A DNA stretch of 27,280 bases from Verrucomicrobia bacterium UBA1211 (GCA_002309585.1 DBXN01000051.1:2704-29983), one strand, 5' to 3'. Positions 15,969-23,888 are shown, counted from the stretch's first letter. The notes: generated by a model from the letters alone, not told the origin. Translations and numbers: made by a program.

Positions 15969-16193
15969 TTTCGTAACCTTACCGTGTTTGATGCACTGGG
16001 TGCAGACCGTCAGACGGCAGACCGTGCCGTTCGGCAATTTCGCGCGGACGGATTTCAGGTTCGGAAGGAACCGCCGGGGCGTGATACCCGTCGTGTGCAT
16101 ACCGATACCGCCCTTGGCCTTGGCGAGACCGTGACGGATAATCCGATTGCCGTAGGACGGCTTTTTACCGCAAATATCGCAAACTCTGGACAT
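15960..16193 (-). CDS. rpmB: 50S ribosomal protein L28 (bL28)
   Basis: This 77-aa large-subunit ribosomal protein is recognised from MSRVCDICGKKP at the start and RRFLPNLKSV at 40-49. It is the zinc-binding form: Cys5 and Cys8 pair with Cys64 and Cys67 (CTQC). GAGGAG lies upstream of ATG 16193. A promoter is seen at 16228-16257. The usual partner rpmG (L33) is not adjacent. The final codons and stop overlap, on the other strand, a tRNA-Glu-like half (see 15941-15968). Confidence 0.97.
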   Translation of the reverse strand: MSRVCDICGKKPSYGNRIIRHGLAKAKGGIGMHTTGITPRRFLPNLKSVRAKLPNGTVCRLTVCTQCIKHGKVTKAS

Positions 16194-16227
16194 AATGCAA
16201 ACTCTCCTCTGTGTGGAATAGGCGATT

Positions 16228-16257
16228 ACTGTATCATGAAAACGGAGGGGGATGCAA
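16228..16257 (-). promoter_or_regulatory. Promoter of rpmB
   Basis: On the minus strand TTGCAT (16257-16252) and TACAGT (16233-16228) are 18 bases apart, with TGA before the -10 (extended -10). The predicted leader to ATG 16193 is about 28 bases and contains GAGGAG. Confidence 0.5.
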
Positions 16258-16284
16258 GCGTAAAGGCGGCATGCGCGCGATTTT

Positions 16285-17136
16285 TTACGGTTGCTTTCCC
16301 TTCCGCTGTTCCGTGTAGGTCTTGATCAGTTCGACAACCGGGGCCGGATCGTCAAGGCCGTGGGGATGATGGTCGCATGTGGGTTTGTGAAAAACGGTGA
16401 TGGTGCCGCCCAACTCCTTATACTTCTTCTCGACGATGGCGGTGTTCTCCGCGGCGGGAACGACGGCATCCACGTCGCCCACGACGTGGATGAGGGGGAT
16501 GCCCGCGTCCTTGAGGGGCTTCAGCGCCGATTCGTCAATGGGATTGCCCGAATAGGCCAACGCCTCGGCCTCGTCCTTGAACCCGTAGATCTTGATGAGG
16601 TTGGCCCAGTCGTTCGGGCTTCCCTTCCCTTTGCCTTTCCCGCCGGGCCAACTCTTGATGTCGCAGACGGGCGCGTCCCCGTAGATGCAGACAACCCGTT
16701 CGGGTCCACGTTTGGCGAAACCGTAGGCGTAGAGGCCGCCCCGGCTGACCCCGATCAGGGTACCCTTGGCGTTGAGGCCCTTTGCGGTGATGTGTTTGTA
16801 AAACGCGTCAAGATGGGCTTGGGCGGAAGGGGCACCGTAGGTGTTCCCGACCGAGATGTGGATATAGTAGAAGCCCGCTTTCACCAGCGGAACCACGCCG
16901 GTCCGGTTGTCGAACGCCTCCGGAAACTCCATGCACCAGACCCACGGGTTTCCGGGGGCCGGCGTGGGCGGGGTGACGACCCATGCCGCGCATCCGTCCA
17001 CGATGAACCGGTGGCGGGGAAAACCGTGCCAAGTGTCGGTGGTGGTGTCCTGCCAGTCGATCGCGGGGGTATCGGCCGCGTGGACAAACGCGGCCAGACC
17101 CATTATACAGGCAATAATGAAACCCATCTTTTTCAT
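16285..17136 (-). CDS. Exported alpha/beta-hydrolase (serine esterase/lipase type)
   Basis: The 283-aa protein has a signal peptide (about residues 1-20, FVHA-ADT) and an alpha/beta-hydrolase fold. The nucleophile elbow is GVSRGG with Ser131. The acid is probably Asp221 or Asp223 (VVGDVDAVVP) and the base His259 in HHPHGL. A Gly/Lys-rich insert (GGKGKGKGS, 165-173) lies in the lid region. Similar hydrolases in PVC bacteria are often annotated as carbohydrate esterases, but the substrate cannot be read from the sequence. ATG at 17136 is preceded by GGAGG nine bases upstream; longer upstream starts would remove the signal peptide. The next upstream gene ends one base before this start, so the two are co-transcribed, third in an operon with a CBM-like and an O-antigen-ligase-like gene. 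Confidence 0.82.
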   Translation of the reverse strand: MKKMGFIIACIMGLAAFVHAADTPAIDWQDTTTDTWHGFPRHRFIVDGCAAWVVTPPTPAPGNPWVWCMEFPEAFDNRTGVVPLVKAGFYYIHISVGNTYGAPSAQAHLDAFYKHITAKGLNAKGTLIGVSRGGLYAYGFAKRGPERVVCIYGDAPVCDIKSWPGGKGKGKGSPNDWANLIKIYGFKDEAEALAYSGNPIDESALKPLKDAGIPLIHVVGDVDAVVPAAENTAIVEKKYKELGGTITVFHKPTCDHHPHGLDDPAPVVELIKTYTEQRKGKQP

Positions 17137-17137
17137 G

Positions 17138-18391
17138 TCAACTATCCTCCCTCGGAAGCGTGTCGTCCGCATCGCGCAGATGGCGGGCGAGGATGAGGAG
17201 AAAGACGAACGGCAGGCCGATTCCGCGCACCAGCAGCGGATGCCAGATGCAGGTGACGGCGAATGCGGCCAGACCCGCCGCGACACCGCCCGCCAGCCAG
17301 GCGTGGCACGGGGAACGGGCGCCCGAAAGCGCCGCCTTCACCGCCGCCCCGATACCCGATGCCAACACCGCCAGATAGGCAGCCAGCGCCGCTACGCCGC
17401 ACGATGCGAGCAGGACCAGGTAGAGGTTCTGCGTATCGGGCTCGGAGGGTCCTGTCCGGCGTTCGATGGTGTTGTAATACTGGCCGATGTTGCGCTGGTA
17501 GTTACCGAGGCCGACTCCGAAATCGGGATGGGAGAGGGCCATGCTGTAGGCCGCCTGCCAGTCGGGATAACGCCGTTCCGGTTCGCCGTTTTCGTCGTAG
17601 AGCGCGATGGAATCGAAGTGCGCGAGGTCGTTGGTGCGGGGCGTGTCGGGGAGAATCCAGACTTGGAGGAAGACCAACAGGCACGCGGTCGGGAGGAAGA
17701 CTTTCCAGCCCGAATAGGCGGCGAGACCGAGAATCGCGACGACGATCGCCAGATAGGCCGCGCCCGAGAGGGTGACCACCAGTCCGGTAATCGCCAACAG
17801 CCCGTACAGGATCCGGACCGGGAGCGGGCGGACGGCGAAGATACCCGCGAAAACGATCGGCAGGCTCAGCGCGAGATAACCGCCCAGCACATTGCGGTTG
17901 CCGAATGTTCCGCAAACTTGGAGCGTCTCGACGGCGCCGGTCCGGATGTATTGGAAGAGGGCGATAAGCAGGATGATGGAGAAGGCAACGCCGGAGACGC
18001 CCAGCGCCAGACGGCGCGCGGTGATACCGCCTTCGCGGAGAAACGCGTCAAAGACCATCGCCCCGACGATGAAGTATTCGACGATCTGGACCCAATCCTT
18101 GATGGCCGCGCCCAGATCATCCGCCCGCATGATGGAGAGGGCGGCCAGCGCGGTGAAGAGAAGATGCGGCCAGGGCGGCAGCATCTTCAGCCAGGCCTTG
18201 AACCCCGGGCGTTCAAGGAGTGTCTTGAGAAACCAAACGCCGGCGGTGAGCGCCAACGTCAGGTCAGCGGGCGAAAGGTAGGTCTTGGGCTTGATCTCCA
18301 GCGACCATTGGGTCGGGACGATCAGCAGCGTCAGGAGGACGCCACACTGGAAGGCCCGCTTCAACGCGTGCCGAAACCGCTCTTGGCTCAT
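17138..18391 (-). CDS. O-antigen ligase / Wzy-like polytopic membrane protein
   Basis: The 417-aa protein has about ten hydrophobic helices. Motifs typical of the O-antigen ligase (Wzy_C/WaaL) family are TFGNRNVLGGYLAL (about 180-193) in the middle and HPDFGVGLGNYQ (about 292-303) in the large periplasmic loop, with the loop's Asp/Glu/Arg-rich WQAAYSMALSHPDF before it. Such proteins transfer or polymerise lipid-linked glycans at the periplasmic face of the inner membrane. Its start overlaps the upstream CBM-like gene by four bases (ATGA), and its stop lies one base before the hydrolase start. No glycosyltransferase cluster surrounds it, which is unusual for a ligase of a surface polysaccharide. 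Some family members instead glycosylate pilins or other exported proteins. Confidence 0.85.
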   Translation of the reverse strand: MSQERFRHALKRAFQCGVLLTLLIVPTQWSLEIKPKTYLSPADLTLALTAGVWFLKTLLERPGFKAWLKMLPPWPHLLFTALAALSIMRADDLGAAIKDWVQIVEYFIVGAMVFDAFLREGGITARRLALGVSGVAFSIILLIALFQYIRTGAVETLQVCGTFGNRNVLGGYLALSLPIVFAGIFAVRPLPVRILYGLLAITGLVVTLSGAAYLAIVVAILGLAAYSGWKVFLPTACLLVFLQVWILPDTPRTNDLAHFDSIALYDENGEPERRYPDWQAAYSMALSHPDFGVGLGNYQRNIGQYYNTIERRTGPSEPDTQNLYLVLLASCGVAALAAYLAVLASGIGAAVKAALSGARSPCHAWLAGGVAAGLAAFAVTCIWHPLLVRGIGLPFVFLLILARHLRDADDTLPREDS

Positions 18392-18924
18392 TGACGGACT
18401 CCGGTTTTTTCAATGTCCATCGGGACGAAACGCTTGTCCGCGCTGAGCAGGATCTGGTCCAGCCGGACCCCGTCCTCCCGGTTGAAGAAGGTGAGGGTGT
18501 GCTTCCCCTCGGTCAAGTTCAGCGGTTTGACCGTACGGGAGACCGGATACTTGACCCAGTGCCAGGTCTTGTAAGTCGCGTCCTCCCCGAAGAGGAACAC
18601 GGGTTGATCGTCCAGAGAGACACTGAACGAGTTGCTGCACTCGCCGTTCCACCAGCACCGGCACCAAAGGGTATAGGCGCCCTCTTTCGGGATCTCGACC
18701 GTGAAGACCGCTTTCCCCTCGTTCCGTTTGGGCGGGTTGCCCACGCCTTCCGGAATCTCCAGATAGGGACCGGACGCTCCCGCGACGCCGTTTGTGTAAA
18801 CGGCCATCGGCTGTTCAATCACTCCGGCGGATTCGGCCTCAAAACAGATTTTGGGCCCCGCCGCAATTCCGTTCAATGCCCCCAGCAGAACGGCGACAAC
18901 GCTTTTCATAAGGTATTTTTTCAT
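18388..18924 (-). CDS. Exported carbohydrate-binding-module-like protein (CBM6/35-like)
   Basis: The 178-aa protein has a signal peptide (about residues 1-22, IAAG) followed by one beta-sandwich domain. It opens with CFEAESAG and ends with GVRLDQILLSAD, the N- and C-terminal hallmarks of CBM6/CBM35-like modules. Between them lie the aromatic-rich strands YTLWCRCWWNGE and TYKTWHWVKYPV, which are candidate ligand surfaces. It has no catalytic domain. ATG at 18924 is near the predicted transcription start and no Shine-Dalgarno is visible; an in-frame ATG at 18909 is possible. It is the first gene of an operon with the ligase-like and hydrolase genes, so a role in binding the glycan or glycoprotein they act on is a reasonable inference. 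Confidence 0.72.
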   Translation of the reverse strand: MKKYLMKSVVAVLLGALNGIAAGPKICFEAESAGVIEQPMAVYTNGVAGASGPYLEIPEGVGNPPKRNEGKAVFTVEIPKEGAYTLWCRCWWNGECSNSFSVSLDDQPVFLFGEDATYKTWHWVKYPVSRTVKPLNLTEGKHTLTFFNREDGVRLDQILLSADKRFVPMDIEKTGVRQ

Positions 18925-18935
18925 GATGTTTGTTT

Positions 18936-18964
18936 ATTATAGGTTAAAGGGGGAGTGGAATCAA
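18936..18964 (-). promoter_or_regulatory. Near-consensus promoter of the CBM-ligase-hydrolase operon
   Basis: Minus-strand TTGATT (18964-18959), a 17-base spacer and a perfect TATAAT (18941-18936) are present. Transcription would begin near 18929, only about 5 bases before the ATG at 18924, so the mRNA may be leaderless or nearly so. Confidence 0.75.
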
Positions 18965-19023
18965 GAACGATTACGGTGGGATCGCGTGTGTTTTTACGGT
19001 CTTCATTTTTCTCTGATTTTAGA

Positions 19024-19052
19024 TTGAAATCCGTCCGTCTAAATGATAGGAT
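19024..19052 (+). promoter_or_regulatory. Promoter of the GH2-azlCD operon
   Basis: TTGAAA (19024-19029) and TAGGAT (19047-19052) are 17 bases apart, with TGA before the -10 (extended -10). The leader would be about 25 bases and contain AAAGGA. Confidence 0.5.
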
Positions 19053-19083
19053 GTGAATCGTAATTGAGCGAAAGGACAAGCAA

Positions 19084-21357
19084 TTGAAACGCGTTGAGTT
19101 GAATGGTGATTGGCTTTTGCGGAAGATGGACGGGAAGCAGACCTTTCCGGCTACGGTGCCGGGTTGTGTCCATTTGGATCTGCTTGCGGCGGGCCGGATT
19201 GAGGATCCGTTTTCCGGGAAACATTTGGGCGCACCTTCCGAGTATGAGACTTCGGCTTGGGCCTATGAAAAGACATTCACGTTGGACGAGTCCGATTTTG
19301 ATGATCGGGTGGTGTTACGGTTTGACGGCCTGCTACCGCCTGCGAAGGTGAAGCTCAACAACCGGGTGCTGGGCGAGGTGACGCAGGTGCTCACACCGGT
19401 CGAATGGGAGGTGAAGGATCTGCTGAAGAAAGGGAAGAATCTGTTGACCGTCCTCTTCCCGCAGCCCAAGCCCGTTCCGGCGGGGCATTTCAAGCAGGTG
19501 GAATCGCTGGCGGACGGAAGGTTGCATCCGCCGGTCCTGGTGCGCGGAATCGCGCGGGGCGTGGCCCTGACCGCCTATCATGGGGCGCGTATCCACACTT
19601 TCCAGGTGATTCAGGATTACTCGGAGGAGGGCGGTGTCCTGCTTCGGACAAATGTGTTTTGCGAACGGTTCAACCCCGAGGCCCATCTGGAGCTTGCGCT
19701 CCGCGTCAGCTACAAGGGAAATGTGGTGGGTGAGGCGCGCGCCCTGCTGGTGGACGCCGAGACTCAGATGTCGGTCCGCGTGAAGAATCCCCAACTCTGG
19801 TGGCCGGCGGGTTTCGGCGAACAGCCGCTTTACAAAGTGACCGTCGATATCCTTTCCGGCAGGGTCTCCTGTGACCATCAGGCATGCCGGATCGGGTTGC
19901 GCCGGTTCGAGTTCCGCCAGGAGAAGGACGGGAAAGAAACCTACCAGCGGTATTACATCAACGGCCAGCCCATCTTTCTGAAAGGGGCGACATGGGTGCC
20001 TTCAGATGTCTTTCTGCCCCGGACGATGCGTTTGGAGTTCTCGCGCTTCACCAAGGCCTGTATCTCCGCGAACATGAACAGCCTCCGGGTCTGGGGCGGC
20101 GGGATTTACGAGTGTGACGCGTTTTATGACCTGTGCGATGAATACGGCATCTGCCTGCTTCAGGATGCATTGCTGACGGAACGCCTTCATGCGGCGAAGC
20201 CGACGGCGGAACAGCTCTCCGACTTCAAAGAGGGCTTTACGGCGGTCGTCCAGCGCGTCCGCAATCACGCCTGTATGCTGGCGTGGGTGGGGGGCGATGG
20301 TGAGGGAATCCACCCCGATTACGGCAAGGCGATCGCTGAGGTCTGCGAAGCGGAAGACCAGGGACGCGTCATCCGGCCGCCGCGGAGCCATGAGGAGACC
20401 GAGTCCGCCATTCCGTCCTGGCCGGTCCCGCGGTTTGTCGCCCGTTACCTGCGTAATAGCGTGATGAATGCCTCCAGTACGCTAAACACTTTTCATACCG
20501 TGCCGCCGAACGGGCTGAACCGGATCTGCATGGGATTTGTGGACCACTTCCTGTTCCCCACCTCCTTCGAATCTGCCATCTGGTTGAGCCAGATTCAGCA
20601 GGCGACCGATGTGAAGCGGAAGATCGAGGCGGCCCGTACCGCCGACTCGCCCCGTTCCGGGTGCATCTACTGGTGCATGAACGATTGCTGGCCGGTCTGC
20701 TCGCCCGCGACGGTCGATTATGAGGGCCATTGGAAAGCCTCTCATTATATGGCCCGGCGTTCCTTCTCGCCGGTGTTCGTTGTTCCGCGCTATGACCCCG
20801 CCACCAAGCGGGTCCGGCTGATCGCGGGTGTGGACGGCATCAAGCCGTTGATGGGGTCGATCCGCTGGCGGATGACCGACACGGCCGGAACGGAACTGCT
20901 GGCCGATTCGAAGAAGATTACGCTCCGCGCGATCAACTCTGAGACGGTTGCGGATGTCTCCGTCGCGGAGGCGCTGGAGAAGGTCGGGCCGGAGCGGTTG
21001 ACCTTTTGGGCCGAGGCGTTGGACACCCATGAGAATGTGCTCGCGCGGAACCTTCAGATCTTTTGCGATTGGAAGGAGCTGGAGACGGAATCGCTCCGTT
21101 TCAGCGCGGAGGTCCGGGTTTGGAACGATAACGGCTTCTCCGTGACGCTGACGAGCGAACAGCCCGCTTTCTGGGTCTGGCTGACCATCATGGGCGAGGA
21201 GGCGTGGTATGACGAAAACTTCTTCTTCCTGGAACCGGGCCGCCCGTTCCGCGTCCGCATCTCGCCGGTGCGCCGCATGAAGTTGGAGGATTTCCGTCAG
21301 AAACTCCGTATCCGGACCTATCGCGACACCTTCCGGGTCAACACGGTCACGCAGTGA
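19084..21357 (+). CDS. GH2 beta-mannosidase-like protein, probably catalytically inactive
   Basis: The 757-aa protein follows beta-mannosidase architecture: ELNGDWLLR, ATVPGCVHLDLL (23-34) and WAYEKTFTL at the N-terminus, LWWPAGFGEQPLY (238-250) in the immunoglobulin-like domain, then a TIM barrel with FLKGATWVPSDVFLP and NMNSLRVWGGGIYECDAFYDLCDEYGI, and IYWCMNDCWPV (528-538). Key residues are missing. The acid/base motif WCGNNE has become WVGGDGE (401-407). The nucleophile motif FVSEFG has become FVARYL (451-456), with the segment between them much shortened. The substrate-binding FGWDWGP motif is unrecognisable near 134-155. There is no signal peptide. The TTG start at 19084 is supported by AAAGGA 8 bases upstream and by alignment to the family N-terminus. 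azlC and azlD follow on the same strand. A binding or regulatory role is speculative. Confidence 0.85.
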   Translation: MKRVELNGDWLLRKMDGKQTFPATVPGCVHLDLLAAGRIEDPFSGKHLGAPSEYETSAWAYEKTFTLDESDFDDRVVLRFDGLLPPAKVKLNNRVLGEVTQVLTPVEWEVKDLLKKGKNLLTVLFPQPKPVPAGHFKQVESLADGRLHPPVLVRGIARGVALTAYHGARIHTFQVIQDYSEEGGVLLRTNVFCERFNPEAHLELALRVSYKGNVVGEARALLVDAETQMSVRVKNPQLWWPAGFGEQPLYKVTVDILSGRVSCDHQACRIGLRRFEFRQEKDGKETYQRYYINGQPIFLKGATWVPSDVFLPRTMRLEFSRFTKACISANMNSLRVWGGGIYECDAFYDLCDEYGICLLQDALLTERLHAAKPTAEQLSDFKEGFTAVVQRVRNHACMLAWVGGDGEGIHPDYGKAIAEVCEAEDQGRVIRPPRSHEETESAIPSWPVPRFVARYLRNSVMNASSTLNTFHTVPPNGLNRICMGFVDHFLFPTSFESAIWLSQIQQATDVKRKIEAARTADSPRSGCIYWCMNDCWPVCSPATVDYEGHWKASHYMARRSFSPVFVVPRYDPATKRVRLIAGVDGIKPLMGSIRWRMTDTAGTELLADSKKITLRAINSETVADVSVAEALEKVGPERLTFWAEALDTHENVLARNLQIFCDWKELETESLRFSAEVRVWNDNGFSVTLTSEQPAFWVWLTIMGEEAWYDENFFFLEPGRPFRVRISPVRRMKLEDFRQKLRIRTYRDTFRVNTVTQ

Positions 21358-21374
21358 CAGGGGACTGTACGGCG

Positions 21375-22118
21375 ATGCGCATGACGAAGCGGGTTTTCCG
21401 CGCGGCGTTTGTCCATTCCCTCCCGGTCCTGATGGGCTATGTGGCGATGGGCATGGCGGCCGGGATCCTGTTGGCCAAGAAGGTGGAGATGCCCTGCCGC
21501 ACGGGATGGGCGTTTCTGACAAGCATGGTCAACATCTCGGGTGCCTTGCAATTCCTGCTAGTGGAGTGGACCGCCAATCCCATTCCCTTGACGAGTGTTG
21601 TCCTGTTGACGCTTTGTCTGAATCTGCGGTACGCGATGTACGGGTTTTCGCTGCTGGACCGCTTTCGGCCGCTGGGTTTCGGCCTGAAGAGTTACCTGGT
21701 CTGGACGCTCACCGACGAGACCTATGCGATCGAAGTCGCCAACCGCGTGCCGGAGGGTGAGGACTCGATCGCCTATTGCCTTTCAGTGGCGGCGCTGGAT
21801 CATTTCTATTGGGTGGCGGGCGTTGTGGCGGGCGCGCTGATCGGCGGGGAGTTGCCGATTGACAGCCGGGGAATCGATTTCGCGATGACCGCGCTCTTTC
21901 TTGTGATTCTGACCGATCAGTGCCGTGAGCGGATCAACCGTCTGCCCGCCGTGATCGGTCTCGTGTCGGCGTTGTTCTGCCGGGTTGTCCTCGCTATGCC
22001 GATCGGCAAGATGCTGCTGCCGACGATTCCCCTGATGGTAGGGGTACTGCTGGTTTTCCGTAAACGGTTGTTGGCGTTCGGCGCCGGACAGCTGGGAGAG
22101 GAGTCGGACGCGACATGA
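21375..22118 (+). CDS. azlC: AzlC family branched-chain amino acid exporter subunit
   Basis: The 247-aa polytopic membrane protein is recognised as AzlC from its N-terminal GYVAMGMAAGILLAKK, the block SGALQFLLVEW, and LNLRYAMYGFSL followed by WTLTDETYA. AzlC forms the large subunit of an AzlCD exporter for branched-chain and related amino acids or analogues. ATG at 21375 has AGGGGA about 10 bases upstream. A GTG at 21354 overlapping the GH2 stop (GTGA) would add seven residues and cannot be excluded. It overlaps azlD by four bases. Co-transcription with a GH2-like gene is unusual. Confidence 0.9.
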   Translation: MRMTKRVFRAAFVHSLPVLMGYVAMGMAAGILLAKKVEMPCRTGWAFLTSMVNISGALQFLLVEWTANPIPLTSVVLLTLCLNLRYAMYGFSLLDRFRPLGFGLKSYLVWTLTDETYAIEVANRVPEGEDSIAYCLSVAALDHFYWVAGVVAGALIGGELPIDSRGIDFAMTALFLVILTDQCRERINRLPAVIGLVSALFCRVVLAMPIGKMLLPTIPLMVGVLLVFRKRLLAFGAGQLGEESDAT

Positions 22119-22474
22119 ACCGGACGGCCTTCTATCTGATCGGTTTGGTGTGCGCGACGGGTCTCACCACGCTGTTCCTGCGCGCCTTCCCATTCCTCTT
22201 CTTCGGTTCCGGGAAGAGCCGTCACCAAACGTGGATCCGCGAATTGGGGGTCTTGGTCTCGCCCGCCGCGATCGCCATGCTGATCGTCTACTGTTACAGC
22301 GCCGCGTTTGACGGCGCGACATGGGCGGAGAAAGGATATGGGCTGGCGGAGTGGGTGGCTGGTGCCGTGGTGGTGCTGGTCCATTACCGCTTGAAGAATC
22401 CGCTGCTCTCCATCCTCTGCGGTACCGCCGTCTACATGGTTTTTGTGCAGAAGATCGTGACCGGCGGAGGATGA
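22115..22474 (+). CDS. azlD: AzlD family branched-chain amino acid exporter subunit
   Basis: This 119-aa protein has three to four hydrophobic helices. TTLFLRAFPFLFF (18-30), LVSPAAIAMLIVYCY and the closing NPLLSILCGTAVYM are typical of AzlD, the small partner of AzlC. The ATGA overlap with azlC implies coupled translation and a stoichiometric complex in the inner membrane. It ends 22 bases before a convergent gene, with no clear terminator between them. Confidence 0.9.
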   Translation: MNRTAFYLIGLVCATGLTTLFLRAFPFLFFGSGKSRHQTWIRELGVLVSPAAIAMLIVYCYSAAFDGATWAEKGYGLAEWVAGAVVVLVHYRLKNPLLSILCGTAVYMVFVQKIVTGGG

Positions 22475-22496
22475 GAACGCATGGCGGGTGGCGGGT

Positions 22497-23888
22497 TTAG
22501 AACTTCTCCAGCCGCTTCACATACAGCCGTTTGTTGGCGGCGGCGCTGTTCTCGAAACAGCGTTTCTTCGGATCCCAGATCAGCCGTTTGCCGGGATCGA
22601 AGAGAGCCGCGATGGCCATCAGCGACGCCTGCGTGATGTTTCCGGCGTAGGCGAAGTCCGAGCCGACCGGTTCGCCCCCCTTGACCGCATCAAGGAATTC
22701 GCGGAAAGGCGATCCGTTCGGAACGCGCCGGTACTTCTGCGGCGGCAGGGCGTTGCTCTCGCGGAGTTCCTTCATGTGGCTCTCGGGCAACGCGCGGAGA
22801 TAGATGGCCCCGTGGTGGCCGTATTGCAGAACCCCCTTGTCTCCGTAGACGAACGAACCTTCGCTCATGTTTTCCACGGCGGGGGTTCGCTTCAGCAAAC
22901 CTTCCAGTGTGCCGCCATCCGCGGTGTAGGAGCTGGGGAGCGGAATCTGCTTCGTTCCCTCACCGTCAAACCAGACGATTTTGAAGGGCTTGCCATTCTT
23001 CAGCTTGAACTCCAGCGTCGTCTTCGCGCCCTTGGGATAGGTTGCGCCGTGGACGAGCGGATCCCATGTGCCGATGACTTCCGCCGTGACGGCGGTCGGT
23101 AGGCCCAGATCGAGCGTCCAGAAGATCGGATCCATCAGGTGGCAGGACCAGTCGCCCAGTGTGCTGCATCCGAAATCGGTCCAGAACCGCCAGCGGCCCG
23201 GCAGGTAGAGCGGACAGTAGGGACGGTGCGGATCGACGCGGTTCTGCCAGAGTTCCCAATTCAGTTCCTTCGGAATTTCGTGCTGTTTCTTCAATTCGCC
23301 CAACTGGTCCATGCAACTGTAAACGGCCGGCGCCCAGATGTGCGCTTCGGTCACCTGGCCGATGATGCCCGCCTCAACCCATTCGCGGAAGTCGCGGAGG
23401 GTCGGGTAGGCGTGACCCTGGTTCATCGCCTGGTTGACTTTACCCGCCGCCTTCGCGGCACGGACCATCTCATCCACCTCACCGAAGGTCTGCGCAAGCG
23501 GTTTCTCGCACTGGACGTGCTTGCCCCGCTTCAGACAGTCGATGGCGATGGTCGCATGGGAGTGATCCGGCGTCCCGACGATCACGGCGTCGATCGACGC
23601 GTCCAGTTTGTCGAGCATCTCCCGATAATCGGTGAAAAAGGGCGCTTTGGGATAGCGTTTCCGGGTTGCCCCGATCCGCCGCGTATCGACATCACAGAGG
23701 CCGACGATCTCCGCGCCGTTATCCGCCAACCCGTTGATGTCCGCCACGGGACGGCCGGCACAGCCGATCGCCGCGACGCGGACCGTCTCGCTCGGGGGCG
23801 TTTCGCCGCTGCCCGCAAGCAGCCGTCGCGGCAAAACATTGAACAGGGCGATTCCGCCCGCCTGTTTCAGGAATGCTCTTCTTTTCAT
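22497..23888 (-). CDS. Gfo/Idh/MocA family oxidoreductase, Tat-exported
   Basis: This 463-aa NAD(P)-dependent oxidoreductase has a twin-arginine signal (KRRAFLKQAGG, Arg3-Arg4). The Rossmann fold starts at VRVAAIGCAGR (glycine-rich 42-46), with TPDHSHATIA (106-115) and the family lysine motif CEKPLA (127-132, Lys129). A C-terminal alpha/beta domain includes LGDWSCHLMDPIFW with a probable catalytic His. Tat export suggests folding with its nucleotide in the cytoplasm. Such exported Gfo/Idh/MocA proteins are abundant in PVC bacteria and act on sugars or sugar derivatives; some work as glycoside hydrolases through a redox mechanism (for example GH109). The exact substrate is unknown. AAGG lies 7 bases before ATG 23888. 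It appears to be monocistronic. Confidence 0.93.
   Translation of the reverse strand: MKRRAFLKQAGGIALFNVLPRRLLAGSGETPPSETVRVAAIGCAGRPVADINGLADNGAEIVGLCDVDTRRIGATRKRYPKAPFFTDYREMLDKLDASIDAVIVGTPDHSHATIAIDCLKRGKHVQCEKPLAQTFGEVDEMVRAAKAAGKVNQAMNQGHAYPTLRDFREWVEAGIIGQVTEAHIWAPAVYSCMDQLGELKKQHEIPKELNWELWQNRVDPHRPYCPLYLPGRWRFWTDFGCSTLGDWSCHLMDPIFWTLDLGLPTAVTAEVIGTWDPLVHGATYPKGAKTTLEFKLKNGKPFKIVWFDGEGTKQIPLPSSYTADGGTLEGLLKRTPAVENMSEGSFVYGDKGVLQYGHHGAIYLRALPESHMKELRESNALPPQKYRRVPNGSPFREFLDAVKGGEPVGSDFAYAGNITQASLMAIAALFDPGKRLIWDPKKRCFENSAAANKRLYVKRLEKF

Noticed and set aside
15941..15990. Complete tRNA gene
   Set aside because: Only the 5' half resembles a tRNA. No anticodon stem, T-arm or acceptor 3' strand can be formed.
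16907..18394. Plus-strand open frame of 495 codons over the ligase and hydrolase genes
   Set aside because: It spans two genes on the other strand and is a highly charged Arg/Asp/Glu/Gln-rich shadow of polytopic membrane coding.
21354..21374. GTG start of azlC overlapping the GH2 stop
   Set aside because: No ribosome site precedes it, whereas AGGGGA precedes the ATG at 21375. Kept as an alternative only.
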